Shown here one piece after another: positions 25,426 through 33,877 of a DNA stretch of 47,573 nucleotides. This stretch comes from Azospirillum sp. SYSU D00513 (GTDB lineage: Bacteria; Pseudomonadota; Alphaproteobacteria; Azospirillales; Azospirillaceae). A program made the position numbers and the translations under genes. Position 1 is the stretch's first letter; each line of letters opens with the position of its first letter. Location: the NCBI RefSeq assembly GCF_017356015.1, contig NZ_JAFIQV010000043.1, forward strand, positions 1 to 47,573, read 5' to 3'. The notes beneath the pieces were generated by a model, which was not told the origin of the DNA, did no database searches, and was given only the letters and a program-made list of their open reading frames with translations.

Positions 25426-25439
25426 AAGTGCATGCACTT
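25426..25439. promoter_or_regulatory. Palindromic operator AAGTGCATGCACTT
   Basis: A perfect 14-bp palindrome sharing the TGCATGCA core with the site at 24006-24021, placed midway between the divergent gntR and ABC ATPase genes. It differs from the first site by C-to-G and G-to-C changes flanking the core. Confidence 0.55.
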
Positions 25440-25473
25440 TGGCCGCGACGGCGATTCGCAAGGCGGAAACGCG

Positions 25474-26400
25474 ATGGCATCGCCATTGCATACAGTTTCC
25501 AGCATGACAAGCATGCAGAACAGATCGGCCGACGCCACGCCTTCCGGTCAGCAGGCCGGATCGCCCGCCGTCCCCGCCGACCGGCGCCCGGCCATCGCGA
25601 TCGAGTTGTCGCGCGCCGCCGTCACCTTCGGGCAGGGCGCCGGCGCCCTGCCCGCCCTGTCCGAAACGACCCTGCGCATCGCCGACGGGGAGTTCGTGGC
25701 GCTGGTCGGCCCGTCGGGCTGCGGCAAGTCCACGATCCTGCGGCTCGCCAGCGGCCTCGTGCAGCCGACCGCGGGTGCGGTCATCGTCGGCGGCCGCGAG
25801 GTCGCGGCGAAGGCCCTGCGGGTCGGCATGGCCTTCCAGAATCCCACCATGCTGCCCTGGATGACGATCGAGCAGAACGTGATGCTGCCCTTGAAGATCG
25901 TCGAGCCCTTCCGGTCGCAGTTCCGGAGCCAGCGCAAATCCGCCTTCCGCGACAAGGCGCACGCCTTGCTGGAACAGGTCGGGCTGAAGGGGTTCGCCGG
26001 CCGCTACCCGTGGCAGCTGTCCGGCGGCATGCTCCAGCGGGCCAACCTCTGCCGCGCCCTGATCCACGAGCCGCGCGTGCTCCTGCTCGACGAGCCCTTC
26101 GGCGCGCTCGACCAGTTCACCCGCGAGGAGCTGTGGTCGATCCTCCAGGACCTGTGGCTGGCCCACCGCCCGACGGTCCTGCTCGTCACCCACGACCTGC
26201 GGGAGGCCGGCTTCCTCGCCAGCCGCATCTGCGTGATGAGCGCCCGGCCCGGCCGCGTCATCGACGACAGCGCCGTTCCCTTCGCCCGCCCCCGCAGCAT
26301 CGCGATGACGTTCGAGCCGGACTTCGTCGCGCTCAACCAGCGGCTCCGCGACCTCATCGTCGAGGCGCGGACCATGCCCATGACGGAGGCCGGCGCATGA
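25474..26400 (+). CDS. ABC transporter ATP-binding protein (nitrate/sulfonate/pyrimidine type)
   Basis: 308 aa. Walker A is GPSGCGKST (79-87), the signature LSGGMLQRANL, Walker B LLLDEPFGALD and the switch THDL. This SsuB/TauB/ThiZ subgroup energises import of nitrogen- or sulfur-containing small molecules. The roughly 40 residues before the core are unusually long and Ser/Ala/Pro-rich. Start 25474 follows AAGGCGGAAA. A shorter start at 25504 is possible, and the operator-like TGCATACAGTTTCC at 25487-25500 lies between the two candidates. The stop overlaps the permease start as ATGA. Confidence 0.9.
   Translation: MASPLHTVSSMTSMQNRSADATPSGQQAGSPAVPADRRPAIAIELSRAAVTFGQGAGALPALSETTLRIADGEFVALVGPSGCGKSTILRLASGLVQPTAGAVIVGGREVAAKALRVGMAFQNPTMLPWMTIEQNVMLPLKIVEPFRSQFRSQRKSAFRDKAHALLEQVGLKGFAGRYPWQLSGGMLQRANLCRALIHEPRVLLLDEPFGALDQFTREELWSILQDLWLAHRPTVLLVTHDLREAGFLASRICVMSARPGRVIDDSAVPFARPRSIAMTFEPDFVALNQRLRDLIVEARTMPMTEAGA
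25487..25500. promoter_or_regulatory. Third operator-like copy, TGCATACAGTTTCC
   Basis: A variant of the 24006 motif (A instead of G in the core, AGTTTCC arm kept). It falls just inside the ATPase gene if translation starts at 25474, or just upstream if it starts at 25504. Confidence 0.4.
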
Positions 26401-27185
26401 CCATGGCGAACCAAGATATGAAACGGAAGGCCTGGGCCGCCGGACTGATCCTGGCCTTCTTCGCGGGGTGGGAGCTGTTCTGCCTCGTGACCGGCATGTC
26501 GGACCTCGTCCTGCCGCGCCCGACGCAGATCGCCGAGGTGCTGGTCGCCCGGCTTCCCGTCCTATGGCCGCACATCCTGCAGACGCTCGCCACCACCATG
26601 GCCGGCTTCGTGCTCGGCGTCGCGCTGGGGGTCGTGCTCGGCGCCTTCATCGGCGTGTCGAAGGTCGCCTACGACACGGCCTACCCGCTGCTGATCGGCT
26701 TCTCCTCGATCCCGAAGGTCGCGGTCGTTCCGATCTTCGTGCTGTGGTTCGGGTCGGGCACCGTGCCGGCGATCCTCACCTCGCTGGCGATCTGCTTCTT
26801 CCCGATCGTCGTGAACATCGCCACCGGCCTCGCCACGACCGAACCGGAACTGGAGGACGTTCTGAAGGCGCTCGGCGCCAGCAAGATGGACATACTCTGG
26901 AACGTCGGGCTGCCCCGGACCATGCCCTTCCTCTTCGCCTCGCTGAAGGTCGCGGTCACCTACGCCTTCGTCGGCACCGTGCTGGCGGAGACGGTGGCGT
27001 CGAACCGGGGGATCGGCAACGTGATGATGAGCGCGTCCTCGAACTTCGACGTGCCGCTCGTCTTCGCCGGCCTCTTCATCCTCGCCGCACTCGGCGTCGC
27101 CCTCTACGTCGCCTTCTCGCTCGTCGAGCGGCGCGTCACCGGCTGGGCCACCCGCAAGAACGATCTGGTCGCCTCCGCCCAGTGA
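26397..27185 (+). CDS. ABC transporter permease (SsuC/ThiX type)
   Basis: 262 aa with about six membrane helices. The start is set at ATG 26397 by the 4-base overlap with the ATPase and a GGAGG box 7 bases upstream. The BPD_transp_1 coupling loop is seen as EPELEDVLKALGASK, then ILWNVGLP (about residues 143-165). SSIPKVAVVPIFVLWFG, the conserved segment of nitrate/sulfonate/pyrimidine permeases, precedes it. It forms the channel for the importer with the ATPase upstream and the binding protein downstream. Confidence 0.93.
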   Translation: MTMANQDMKRKAWAAGLILAFFAGWELFCLVTGMSDLVLPRPTQIAEVLVARLPVLWPHILQTLATTMAGFVLGVALGVVLGAFIGVSKVAYDTAYPLLIGFSSIPKVAVVPIFVLWFGSGTVPAILTSLAICFFPIVVNIATGLATTEPELEDVLKALGASKMDILWNVGLPRTMPFLFASLKVAVTYAFVGTVLAETVASNRGIGNVMMSASSNFDVPLVFAGLFILAALGVALYVAFSLVERRVTGWATRKNDLVASAQ

Positions 27186-27246
27186 AGGGCGACCAGTGAT
27201 CGCCTCCCCTTCCCGCCCACACCCTTTCCCGTTCAGGAGAACAAGG

Positions 27247-28272
27247 ATGCTCAAACGACTGACCGCGACCCTCGTCGCCGGCCTGCTGTTCGCCGGCGCC
27301 GCCAAGGCCGAGGAAACGACGATCCGCTTCACCCTGGGCTGGAAGACGCAGGGCAGCGACGCCGCCTTCTTCTATGCGAAGGACAAGGGCTTCTTCCAGG
27401 AAGAGGGGCTGAACGTCGTCATCGACCAGGGCGAAGGTTCGGGCGCCACCGTCACGCGCATCATGTCCGGCGCCTACGACGCCGGCTTCGGCGACGTGAA
27501 CGCCATCATCCAGAACGCCGCGTCCAAGCCGCAGGACGCCCCCGTCATGGTCTACATGATCTGGAACCAGCCTCCCTTCGCCATCGTCACCAAGGCGACG
27601 AGCGGCATCAATTCGGCCAAGGATTTCGAGGGGCGGACCCTCGGCGGCGCGCAGGGCACGCCGACCACCCGCCTCCTGCCGGTCTTCGCCCACAAGAACG
27701 GGCTGGACATGGCGAAGATCAAGCTGTCGAACATGGCGCCGAACCTTCAGGAGCCGATGCTGATCAAGGGCGACATCGACGCGGCCCTGGTCTTCAACAT
27801 CACGAGCTACTTCAACCTGGTCCTCAACCGCCAGGACCCGGACAAGGATTTCAAATGGTTCGCCTTCGGCGACCATGGGCTGGACCTGTACTCGAACGGG
27901 CTGATGGTCTCGCGCAAGCTGATCGCGGCGAACCCGAAGGCCGTGGCCGGGCTGGTGCGGGCGACCAACAAGGCGATGATCGCCATCGCCAAGGACCAGA
28001 ACGCCGCCATGGAGTCGGTGATCAACTACGACAACCTCGTCAACGCCGCCGTCGAGAAGCGGCGCCTGCAATTCTCCTTCGACAAGCTCATCGTGTCGCC
28101 GGAGATGAAGGAGATCGGCGTCGGCGACATCAAGGACGACCGGATGACGCGCGCCATCGGCATGGTGGTGGAGGGCTACCAGCTCGGCCGGGCGCCCGCC
28201 ACGACCGAGGTCTTCTCCCGCGAGTTCCTGCCGCCCCGCGCGGAGCGTGAACTGGTCTACACCGCCAACTGA
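27247..28272 (+). CDS. ABC transporter substrate-binding protein (NMT1/ThiY/SsuA-like)
   Basis: 341 aa. AGGAG before ATG 27247 and a signal peptide cleaved after AKA (residue 21) fix the start. LGWKTQGSDAAFFYAKDKGF, VTRIMSGAYDAGFGDVNA and GGAQGTPTTRLLPVFA are the usual strand-loop positions of the THI5/NMT1 receptor fold, which binds pyrimidines, alkylsulfonates or nitrate-like ligands. The following amidohydrolase suggests a nitrogen heterocycle or amide substrate (inference). It is third in the ATPase-permease-receptor operon, 61 bases behind the permease. Confidence 0.92.
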   Translation: MLKRLTATLVAGLLFAGAAKAEETTIRFTLGWKTQGSDAAFFYAKDKGFFQEEGLNVVIDQGEGSGATVTRIMSGAYDAGFGDVNAIIQNAASKPQDAPVMVYMIWNQPPFAIVTKATSGINSAKDFEGRTLGGAQGTPTTRLLPVFAHKNGLDMAKIKLSNMAPNLQEPMLIKGDIDAALVFNITSYFNLVLNRQDPDKDFKWFAFGDHGLDLYSNGLMVSRKLIAANPKAVAGLVRATNKAMIAIAKDQNAAMESVINYDNLVNAAVEKRRLQFSFDKLIVSPEMKEIGVGDIKDDRMTRAIGMVVEGYQLGRAPATTEVFSREFLPPRAERELVYTAN

Positions 28273-28293
28273 ACACGGAATGGGCAGGCCCGC

Positions 28294-29733
28294 ATGACCA
28301 GCATCCTCACGGCCACGGGCCTGTTCCTCGGCGGCGGACGCGGCGTCGCCGCCGGTATGGCCCTCCATCACGCTGACGGCGTGATCACCAGCGTGACGGA
28401 GGGCGGCCCGCCGCCCTCCGGCGGGCGGCGGCTGGTCATTCCGGCGCTGGTCAACGCCCACGATCACGCGCGGCCCTCCATGTCCTCCTTCGGTGCCGCG
28501 AACATGCCGCTGGAGACCTGGATCGCGCGCTCGGCCTTCGGAACACCGCCCGATCCCTATCTGGCCGCCGCGGTATCGCTCGGCCGCTCGGCGCGGGCAG
28601 GCTGTGGCGCCATGATGGTGCATTACACGCGCCCCAGCGGGACGATGACCATGGTCGAGGAGGCCAAGGCCATCGCGCGGGCCGCAAGCGACGTCGGCAT
28701 CCGCCTCGCCTTCGCGCCGGCGGTCCGCGACCGCAACCCGATCGTCTACGGCGATGAAAGCGGCCTGCTCGCCGGGCTGCCCGAGGAGGCGCGGCGGACC
28801 GTGGAGGACAGCTTCATCCGGCCCGCCATGACGCCCGGCGCCTATGTCGATCTGGTGGAAGACATCGCCTCCGCCATCGCCGGCCCCATGGTGGACGTGC
28901 AGTACGGACCGGCCGGCGTGCAATGGTGCTCCACGGCGTTGCTGGAAGCCATCGCGGAGGCGTCCGCGCGCACAGGACGCCGGGTGCACATGCATCTGCT
29001 GGAGACGGTCTACCAGCGCGGCTGGGCCGACCGGACCTTCCCCGGCGGAATCCTCCGCCATCTGAAGGAGATCGGCCTTCTCTCGGAACGGCTGAGCCTC
29101 GCCCACTGCACCCACGCCACACCTGAAGAACTCGACCTGATCGCGGAGTCGGGCGCCACCATCGTCACCAACTTCAGCTCCAACCTGCATCTTCATTCGG
29201 GCCTCGCCCCCATAGCCGACGCCCACCGGCGCGGCTGCGCCATCGCCGTGGGCATCGACGGGCTGGCGCTGGACGAGGACGACGACGCGCTGCGCGAGAT
29301 GCGGCTCGTCCAGACGATGCATGACGGCACCGGCTTCGAACGGACCTGGAGCCGCGCCGATTTCCTGGAGCTGGCCGTGCGGAACGGGCGCCGTTCGACG
29401 GGCGCGCCGGGAACCGGCAGGCTGGCGCCCGGAGAGCCGGCGGATTTTCTGGTGCTGGATTACGACCGCCTCGACCGCGACGCCATCATGCCGGTCGATC
29501 CCCTGGACATGCTGTTCGCCCGCGGCAACACGGCCTGCGTGCGCGACGTCGTCGTGGCCGGGCGGACCATCGTGGCGGACGGCAAACCGACGGGGGTCGA
29601 CCTGGACGCCATGGAGGCGGAGCTTCGGGCGCTCTACCGGAAGAGCGTGCCGCGCTTCGCGGCGCTGGAGCGGCACTGGAAACCGTTCGAGAGCAGCGTC
29701 GCGCACTGGTTTCAAAGCTGTGGCTGCTGCTGA
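28294..29733 (+). CDS. Amidohydrolase of the TRZ/ATZ-like superfamily
   Basis: 479 aa. The metal-binding NAHDHARPS (about 53-61) replaces the common NxHxH spacing but keeps HxH. HMHLLET (about 232), LAHCTHATPEE (about 270) and the active-site Asp in VGIDGLALDEDDD (about 320) complete the barrel site. RDRNPIVYGDE near 150 is a distinctive loop. It probably hydrolyses or deaminates the compound brought in by the ABC system 21 bases upstream. The last residues FQSCGCC end in a Cys-rich tail of unknown meaning. It is followed at 41 bases by the AtzH-like gene, an arrangement seen in cyanuric acid and oxalurate loci. Confidence 0.87.
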   Translation: MTSILTATGLFLGGGRGVAAGMALHHADGVITSVTEGGPPPSGGRRLVIPALVNAHDHARPSMSSFGAANMPLETWIARSAFGTPPDPYLAAAVSLGRSARAGCGAMMVHYTRPSGTMTMVEEAKAIARAASDVGIRLAFAPAVRDRNPIVYGDESGLLAGLPEEARRTVEDSFIRPAMTPGAYVDLVEDIASAIAGPMVDVQYGPAGVQWCSTALLEAIAEASARTGRRVHMHLLETVYQRGWADRTFPGGILRHLKEIGLLSERLSLAHCTHATPEELDLIAESGATIVTNFSSNLHLHSGLAPIADAHRRGCAIAVGIDGLALDEDDDALREMRLVQTMHDGTGFERTWSRADFLELAVRNGRRSTGAPGTGRLAPGEPADFLVLDYDRLDRDAIMPVDPLDMLFARGNTACVRDVVVAGRTIVADGKPTGVDLDAMEAELRALYRKSVPRFAALERHWKPFESSVAHWFQSCGCC

Positions 29734-29774
29734 CCCGACCCGCCGGACACAGGAACCCCAATGAGGACCCGCGC

Positions 29775-30170
29775 ATGACGACGCCCGCCGAACAGCCCGC
29801 CATCAATCTTCCCGACGTTCTCGCGGAGGTCACCGCCGCCTTCGAACGGTACGAACGCGCCCTCGTCGGAAACGACGTGGCGGTGCTGGACGAGCTGTTC
29901 TGGGACAGCCCGCACACCGTGCGCTACGGCGCCGGGGAGAATCTGTACGGCTACGAGGCGATCGCCGCCTTCCGCAAGGCGCGTCCGTCGGCCGGGCTCG
30001 ACCGCACGCTGCGCAACACGGTGATCACGAGCTACGGGCGCGACATGGCGACCGCCAGCACGGAATTCCTGCGCCCCGGCACCGAGCGCGTCGGCCGCCA
30101 GAGCCAGAGCTGGGTGCGCATGCCCCAGGGCTGGCGCATCGTCGCCGCCCACGTCTCGCTGATGGGCTGA
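29775..30170 (+). CDS. AtzH/HpxZ-like protein (DUF3225)
   Basis: 131 aa with GAGGA 9 bases before the ATG. The NTF2-type fold is evident, with family marks LDELFWDSPHTVRYGAGEN, LYGYEAIAAFRKAR and GRQSQSWVR. HpxZ is tied to oxalurate breakdown, and AtzH supports the AtzE/AtzG amidase in cyanuric acid degradation. Those partner amidases are missing here, so this copy must either act alone or work with an enzyme encoded elsewhere. It is the last gene of the ABC-amidohydrolase operon and converges on the next gntR with 24 bases between stops. Confidence 0.85.
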   Translation: MTTPAEQPAINLPDVLAEVTAAFERYERALVGNDVAVLDELFWDSPHTVRYGAGENLYGYEAIAAFRKARPSAGLDRTLRNTVITSYGRDMATASTEFLRPGTERVGRQSQSWVRMPQGWRIVAAHVSLMG

Positions 30171-30194
30171 GGGATGCGCGGGTCTCCGGACGGG

Positions 30195-30884
30195 TCAGCC
30201 CCTGGCGAGCGGCACGCCCAGCCGTTCCGCTGCACCCGCGATGTGCGACGCCATGGCGGACGAGGCCGCGCGCGGGTCGCGGGTGCGCAGCGCACGGACG
30301 ATCTCCTCATGCTCGCGGACGGTTTCCCAGACCCGCTCCTGCCGCACGAAGGGAAGGCGCTGGATCTCTCCCAGCACGCCGCCGACGGTGCCGAGCAGTT
30401 CGGCCAGCATGCGGTTGCCGCATTGCTCGACGATGGCGGCGTGGAAGGCGCTGTCGGCGAGGCCGGCCTCGACCAGGTCATGCCGTTCGAAGGCGGCGCG
30501 CATCCGGTCGAGGCTCCGCGCGAGGGCGTCGATCTCACCGTCTGCCATGCATCCGGCGGCAAAGCTTGCCACCTGCGGCTCGATGACGAGGCGTGCCTCG
30601 TAGACCTCCCGCAGGGAGAAGCGGTCAGCGTAGCGCCATTTCGGCACCGCCTCCTGCGCCCGGCCATCCGTGACGAAGACACCCCGGCCCACCTCGATCC
30701 GCACGACGCCGAGCGTTTCCAGGGCGGACAGGGCCTCGCGGAGGGAGGCGCGGCTGATGTTCATGCTCTCCGCCAGCTCCCGCTGGGGCGGAAGCCTTTC
30801 GCCGGGCTTGATCCCCTTCTCGGCGATCATCGCCTGGATTCGCTGGGCCGCGGCCTGCGGCACCAGCATGCGGCCACCAATCAT
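30195..30884 (-). CDS. GntR/FadR-family regulator (FCD domain)
   Basis: 229 aa. The wHTH spans about residues 8-75 (LAESMNISRASLREALSAL; the wing is VEVGRGVFV). FCD metal ligands are in ADSAFHAAIV, REHEEIVRAL and ASHIAG. ATG 30884 leads to MIGGRMLVPQAAAQRIQAM. It diverges from an amino-acid-type ABC importer. The 179-base gap contains TGGTCTGACCGGTCAG-type symmetry close to FadR/PdhR/LldR operator sequences, so autoregulation with control of the importer is likely. Confidence 0.9.
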   Translation of the reverse strand: MIGGRMLVPQAAAQRIQAMIAEKGIKPGERLPPQRELAESMNISRASLREALSALETLGVVRIEVGRGVFVTDGRAQEAVPKWRYADRFSLREVYEARLVIEPQVASFAAGCMADGEIDALARSLDRMRAAFERHDLVEAGLADSAFHAAIVEQCGNRMLAELLGTVGGVLGEIQRLPFVRQERVWETVREHEEIVRALRTRDPRAASSAMASHIAGAAERLGVPLARG

Positions 30885-30960
30885 ATCCGCTCCTCAGCCC
30901 CGAACAGGGTTTTGCATACCATGGGCTTGACGGTAGCGCAGAAAAGAGGTCCAATCAAAC

Positions 30961-30976
30961 TGGTCTGACCGGTCAG
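30961..30976. promoter_or_regulatory. FCD-GntR operator candidate
   Basis: TGGTCTGACC overlaps the perfect palindrome CTGACCGGTCAG (30965-30976). TGGTnnnACC is the core recognised by FadR/PdhR/LldR-type regulators. It lies between the regulator (start 30884) and the binding-protein gene (start 31064). Confidence 0.55.
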
Positions 30977-31063
30977 GCCCATTTTTCGAGCAGCCGCCGG
31001 CGAAACTGCTCCTTTCCGCGCCTTTCACGAACGATCCGCTTCCAACGGCTTGGGGAAAGAACC

Positions 31064-31864
31064 ATGCGAGTAAAATTTTTCAGGACGATCACCGTCGCCT
31101 TCGCGGCCCTGACCGGAGCCGTGGGAGTCCAGGCCCAGGCGGCCGACTGGACCGTCGGCGCCAACATCGGCAACGTTCCCTGGGAGTTCCAGGACGCCAG
31201 CGGCGCCTATGTCGGCTTCGAGATCGACCTTGTGAACGAGGCCGCCAAGCGGCTCGGCAAGTCGGTGGAGATCGTCAACATCCCCTTCAACGGCCTCTTC
31301 TCCGCCGTGCAGTCCAGCCGCATCGACATGGCCATCTCCTCGATCACCATCACCGACAAGCGGCTGGAATCCGTGTCCTTCGCGCAGCCCTATTATGACA
31401 GCGACCAGTCGCTGACCGTGCTGTCCAAGAGCGGCATCACGAACCTGGAAGGGCTGGGCGGAAAATCCGTCGGCGTGGACACCGGCTCCACCGGCGACAT
31501 GTGGGCGGCGAAGAACGCCCAAACCTACAAGATCGCGGAGATCCGCCGTTTCGAGGGGCTTCAGCCGGCGATGCTCGACCTCGCCGCCGCCCGTCTCGAC
31601 GGCTACATCAGCGACATCCCGGCCCTGCTCTACTACACCAAGGACAAGCCGCAGTTCAAAGTGGTCCAGCGCATTCCGACCGGCGAGCGCTACTCCGTCA
31701 TGCTGGCCAAGGACAGCCCGCTGCTGGGGCCGGTGAACGAGCAGATCGGCGCCATGAAGAAGGACGGCACCCTCGCCGCCCTTCACGAGAAATGGTTCGG
31801 CGCCAAGCCGGAGGCGGGGACGAGCACCGTCGAGCCGCTGGACATCCCGAAGAAGAAGTCCTGA
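31064..31864 (+). CDS. ABC transporter substrate-binding protein (polar amino acid type)
   Basis: 266 aa. The signal peptide (MRVKFFRTI, a hydrophobic core, cleavage near AQA at about 26) precedes a type II periplasmic fold. YVGFEIDLVNEAAKRLGK, VQSSRIDMAISSITIT and GKSVGVDTGSTGDMWA are family landmarks. The DM and ITIT residues correspond to alpha-amino/carboxyl contacts in amino-acid receptors. The ligand may be an N-carbamoyl amino acid, ureide or amino acid, given the downstream enzymes (inference). The C-terminus ends PEAGTSTVEPLDIPKKKS, slightly longer than usual. Confidence 0.92.
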   Translation: MRVKFFRTITVAFAALTGAVGVQAQAADWTVGANIGNVPWEFQDASGAYVGFEIDLVNEAAKRLGKSVEIVNIPFNGLFSAVQSSRIDMAISSITITDKRLESVSFAQPYYDSDQSLTVLSKSGITNLEGLGGKSVGVDTGSTGDMWAAKNAQTYKIAEIRRFEGLQPAMLDLAAARLDGYISDIPALLYYTKDKPQFKVVQRIPTGERYSVMLAKDSPLLGPVNEQIGAMKKDGTLAALHEKWFGAKPEAGTSTVEPLDIPKKKS

Positions 31865-31934
31865 TCCCTCCAGGCCGCGTGCCCGCCATCCGGGCGCGCG
31901 GCCAAAAGTGGCGGAGCGAGCGCGAGCCGGACCC

Positions 31935-32606
31935 ATGGATATCGTCGACACCTTCTTCAACCTGGCCGTCCTGAGGGACTCGCTGCCGCTGCTCCTGATG
32001 GGGCTCGGCACGACGCTCGGGCTCGGCCTGACCAGCATCGCGCTGGGGCTGCTCGGCGGCCTGGCGATCGCGCTGGCGCGGCTCTACGGCCCACGGCCCC
32101 TGACCTGGCTGGCCGTCGCCTACATCGACCTGTTCCGCGCGATCCCGATCCTCGTTCTGCTGATCATCACCTATTACGCCTTGCCCTTCGTCGGGATTCG
32201 CCTGTCGCCCTTCGCCGCCGCCACGACCGCGCTGTCGATGGTCAGCGCCTCCTACGCGGCGGAGATCTTCCGTGCGGGCATCCAGGCCGTTCCCCGCGGG
32301 CAGTTCGAGGCGAGCCAGGCGCTCGGCTTCCGGTCCTGGTGGATGATGATCGACATCATCCTGCCGCAGGCGGTTCGGATCGTGATCCCGCCGCTGACCA
32401 GCAACTGCATCAACGTGATGAAGGACACGGCATTGGCGTCCGTGGTCGCCATGCCGGACCTGCTGAAGCAGGCCACCCAGGCGCAGGCGCTGGCCGCGAA
32501 CCCCACGCCGCTGATCGGGGCCGCCGCGATCTACATCCTGCTGCTGCTGCCGCTGGTGCGTGCCGTGGGCACGCTGGAGAACCATCTCGCAAAGGGGCGC
32601 CGCTGA
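31935..32606 (+). CDS. ABC transporter permease (HisMQ type)
   Basis: 223 aa with five membrane helices, the usual size. The chosen ATG 31935 begins MDIVDTFFNLAVLRD; the upstream ATG at 31908 lies outside the family-aligned region. The coupling loop is EASQALGFRSWWMMIDIILPQAVRI (a pattern near residues 120-145) and AYIDLFRAIPILVLL is the conserved second segment. Only one permease is present, so the channel is probably a homodimer. It is directly followed by the ATPase gene, one base apart. Confidence 0.92.
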   Translation: MDIVDTFFNLAVLRDSLPLLLMGLGTTLGLGLTSIALGLLGGLAIALARLYGPRPLTWLAVAYIDLFRAIPILVLLIITYYALPFVGIRLSPFAAATTALSMVSASYAAEIFRAGIQAVPRGQFEASQALGFRSWWMMIDIILPQAVRIVIPPLTSNCINVMKDTALASVVAMPDLLKQATQAQALAANPTPLIGAAAIYILLLLPLVRAVGTLENHLAKGRR

Positions 32607-33341
32607 ATGAAGCCGATTCTGGACATCCGCGGCGTCAGCAAATTCTACGGGTCCTTCCAGGCGCTGGACCGCATCGACCTGACGGTCGCCGAGGGCGAGG
32701 TCGTGGTGGTCGTCGGCCCGTCCGGATCGGGCAAATCGACCCTGATCCGCTGCGTCAACCTGCTGGAACGCTACGACACAGGGGACATCCACGTGGACGG
32801 GATCCGCGTCGAAACCGGCCGGAACCTTGCCGCGGTGCGCAGCGAGGTCGGCATGGTGTTCCAGAACTTCAACCTGTTCCCGCACATGACGGTGCTGCGC
32901 AACGTGGCGCTGCCGCCCATGCGCCTGCGCGGCCTGTCCCGCGAGGCCGCCGAGGCACGGGCGCGCCATCTTCTGGACCGCGTCGGCATCGGGGCGCAAG
33001 CCGACAAGCACCCGGCGCAGCTGTCCGGCGGCCAGCAGCAGCGCGTCGCGATCGCCCGCGCCCTGGCGATGGAGCCCAAGGTCCTGCTGTTCGACGAGCC
33101 GACCTCCGCCCTCGACCCGGAGATGGTCGGCGAGGTGCTGGACGTCGTGCAGAGCCTCGCGCGCACCGGCGTGACCATGATCGTGGTGACCCATGAGATG
33201 GGTTTCGCGCGGCGCGTCGCCGACCGCGTCATCTTCATGGAAGCTGGCCGCATCCTCGAGGAGGCGACACCGGACGCCTTCTTCACGGCGCCGCGCGAGG
33301 AGCGCACCCGCGCCTTCCTGCATTCGGTGCTGAACCATTGA
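32607..33341 (+). CDS. ABC transporter ATP-binding protein (polar amino acid type)
   Basis: 244 aa. Walker A GPSGSGKST (37-45), Q-loop VFQNFNLF, signature LSGGQQQRVAIARALA, Walker B LLFDEPTSALDPE and switch THEM are complete and canonical for GlnQ/HisP enzymes. It powers the importer formed with the two genes upstream. Its TGA stop overlaps the TTG start of the ureidoglycolate lyase gene, so uptake and metabolism are coupled in one transcript. Confidence 0.95.
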   Translation: MKPILDIRGVSKFYGSFQALDRIDLTVAEGEVVVVVGPSGSGKSTLIRCVNLLERYDTGDIHVDGIRVETGRNLAAVRSEVGMVFQNFNLFPHMTVLRNVALPPMRLRGLSREAAEARARHLLDRVGIGAQADKHPAQLSGGQQQRVAIARALAMEPKVLLFDEPTSALDPEMVGEVLDVVQSLARTGVTMIVVTHEMGFARRVADRVIFMEAGRILEEATPDAFFTAPREERTRAFLHSVLNH

Positions 33342-33877
33342 CCGCCCTGCTTCCTCTCATCCCGCAGCCGCTGACGCCGGAGGGCTTTGCCCCCTTCGGG
33401 CAGGTGGCCTCCGCCGGCTCGGGCCGCGCCCTTCCCGTGAACGAGGGACGGGGCATCCGTTACGACGGCGACTGCCTGTTCGAAAGCGCCGGCCAAGTCA
33501 CGCCGGTGCTGGCCGTCTACCGCATCCAGCCATCCAGCCTGCCCTTCACCGTCCGGGAGATGGAGCAGCATCCCAGCAGCAGCCAGGCCTTCATCCCGAT
33601 GTCGGCCGGGCGCTTCCTGGTGGTCGCCGCCCTGGCGGACGCGTCCGGGGGTCCCGATCCGGCGACAGCGGCCGCCTTCGAGGCGTCGCCGGGCCAGATC
33701 GTCAATTACGGCCGCGGCGTCTGGCATTGCCCGCTGGTGGCCCTCGACCATCCGGGCGACTTCGCGATGGTGATGTGGCAGGAGGCCGACCCCGCCCTGG
33801 ACTGCCGGGTCGTCACGCTCGACACGCCGCTCACCGTCGAAAGACAGCCCTCTTCCCAGTTGGAGTTCACCCCATGA
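33338..33877 (+). CDS. allA: Ureidoglycolate lyase
   Basis: 179 aa starting from TTG 33338; no ATG gives the conserved N-terminus (LTPEGFAPFGQVAS). Family motifs are visible: EQHPSSSQAFIPM (active-site region), VNYGRGVWHCPL and DFAMVMWQ. The enzyme splits ureidoglycolate into glyoxylate and urea at the end of allantoin/ureide breakdown. The rest of the allantoin pathway is not seen, so it may act on a related ureido acid. It overlaps both neighbours by 4 bases, which ties it tightly to the importer and the PLP enzyme. Confidence 0.9.
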   Translation: MTALLPLIPQPLTPEGFAPFGQVASAGSGRALPVNEGRGIRYDGDCLFESAGQVTPVLAVYRIQPSSLPFTVREMEQHPSSSQAFIPMSAGRFLVVAALADASGGPDPATAAAFEASPGQIVNYGRGVWHCPLVALDHPGDFAMVMWQEADPALDCRVVTLDTPLTVERQPSSQLEFTP

